From an uncultured Desulfovibrio sp. (lineage in GTDB: Bacteria > Desulfobacterota > Desulfovibrionia > Desulfovibrionales > Desulfovibrionaceae): a stretch of 5,096 nt of DNA. How positions within the stretch are numbered: position 1 is the first letter of the stretch; every line of letters begins with the position of its first letter. Location: positions 1-5,096 of the forward strand of contig URTO01000174.1 in the NCBI GenBank assembly GCA_900550745.1, written 5' to 3'. The translations under genes were made by a program, and so were the position numbers. Positions 4,906-5,096 of the stretch are shown piece after piece. The notes beneath the pieces were generated by a model. That model was not told the DNA's origin, did not search any database, and saw nothing but the letters and a program-made list of their open reading frames with translations.

Positions 4906-5096
4906 CGGCCCTTCAGCACGGAGCCGTTTTCATACGGGCTTCTTGCAGGGAGCGCAATCCTTTTACCGCGTAATGCTTTTTCTTTTGGCTCTGTTCTAGT
5001 ATGTGGTTGTTTCATCTCCACAGTGCGGTGAAAAATACAGCCTTTTTCTCCGGTTTTCCCCTTGGCGGATTCCACGTTTAAGGCGTTTTTCCGGTT
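4906..5096. other. Right-edge region without a recognisable gene
   Basis: No reading frame here looks coding; the longest minus-strand frame overlaps the repeat array and has no family features. The stretch becomes AT-richer from about 4960 to 5050. A possible further decayed repeat copy starts near 5052 (GGTTTTCCCCTTGGCGGA). An AT-rich flank could be a relic leader of the array, but nothing shows that directly. Confidence 0.4.

Noticed and set aside
4441..5075. Frames on both strands across the repeat region (for example 4451-4999 plus, 4441-4812 minus, 4812-5075 minus)
   Set aside because: The peptides repeat motifs such as FPRVRGE or SLRTRGK at the repeat period. They are translations of the repeats, with no coding signature or credible ribosome site.

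Overview
The window looks like a GC-rich chromosomal segment from a Desulfovibrionaceae-type sulfate- or sulfite-reducing bacterium (Desulfovibrio/Bilophila relatives). The basis is gene order and protein character. The F0 genes atpZ-atpI-atpB-atpE stand apart from the F1 genes, subunit c carries a signal-peptide-like presequence, and rex follows directly, as I recall for Desulfovibrio vulgaris. No rRNA or species marker is present, so the genus is inference.

Every gene I can support lies on the minus strand, so the window reads right to left. From about 4440 to 5096 there is no credible gene. This stretch holds a CRISPR-like series of about six degenerate, hairpin-forming repeats spaced roughly 55-62 bases apart, with no cas genes in view. 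Next comes a candidate promoter with a 30-bp imperfect dyad over its -10 region (4350-4386), then the membrane-sector operon: atpZ (4329-4069), atpI (4094-3642), atpB (3472-2771) and atpE (2701-2366). These encode the assembly/ion-channel partner AtpZ, the c-ring assembly factor AtpI, the stator-side ion channel (a) and the rotor ring subunit (c). Intercistronic hairpins lie between atpI and atpB and between atpB and atpE. The second site may help set the higher output needed for subunit c.

A GC-rich hairpin separates atpE from rex (2254-1604), the NADH/NAD+-sensing repressor. truA (1480-671, tRNA pseudouridine synthase) follows, then an unrecognised 140-residue protein (615-193) with a possible ribbon-helix-helix N-terminus. 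A strong Rho-independent terminator (133-164) closes the unit.

Beyond that terminator is an uninterrupted 50-base TTC/GAA trinucleotide tract (61-110) inside a longer compound microsatellite. On the minus strand it abuts a cluster of ATG codons opening a reading frame that runs off the left edge. This arrangement could give repeat-length-dependent expression of the next gene. The most notable points are this tract, the CRISPR-like degenerate repeats, the partial sodium-binding signature in subunit c, and the dyad over the atp promoter.
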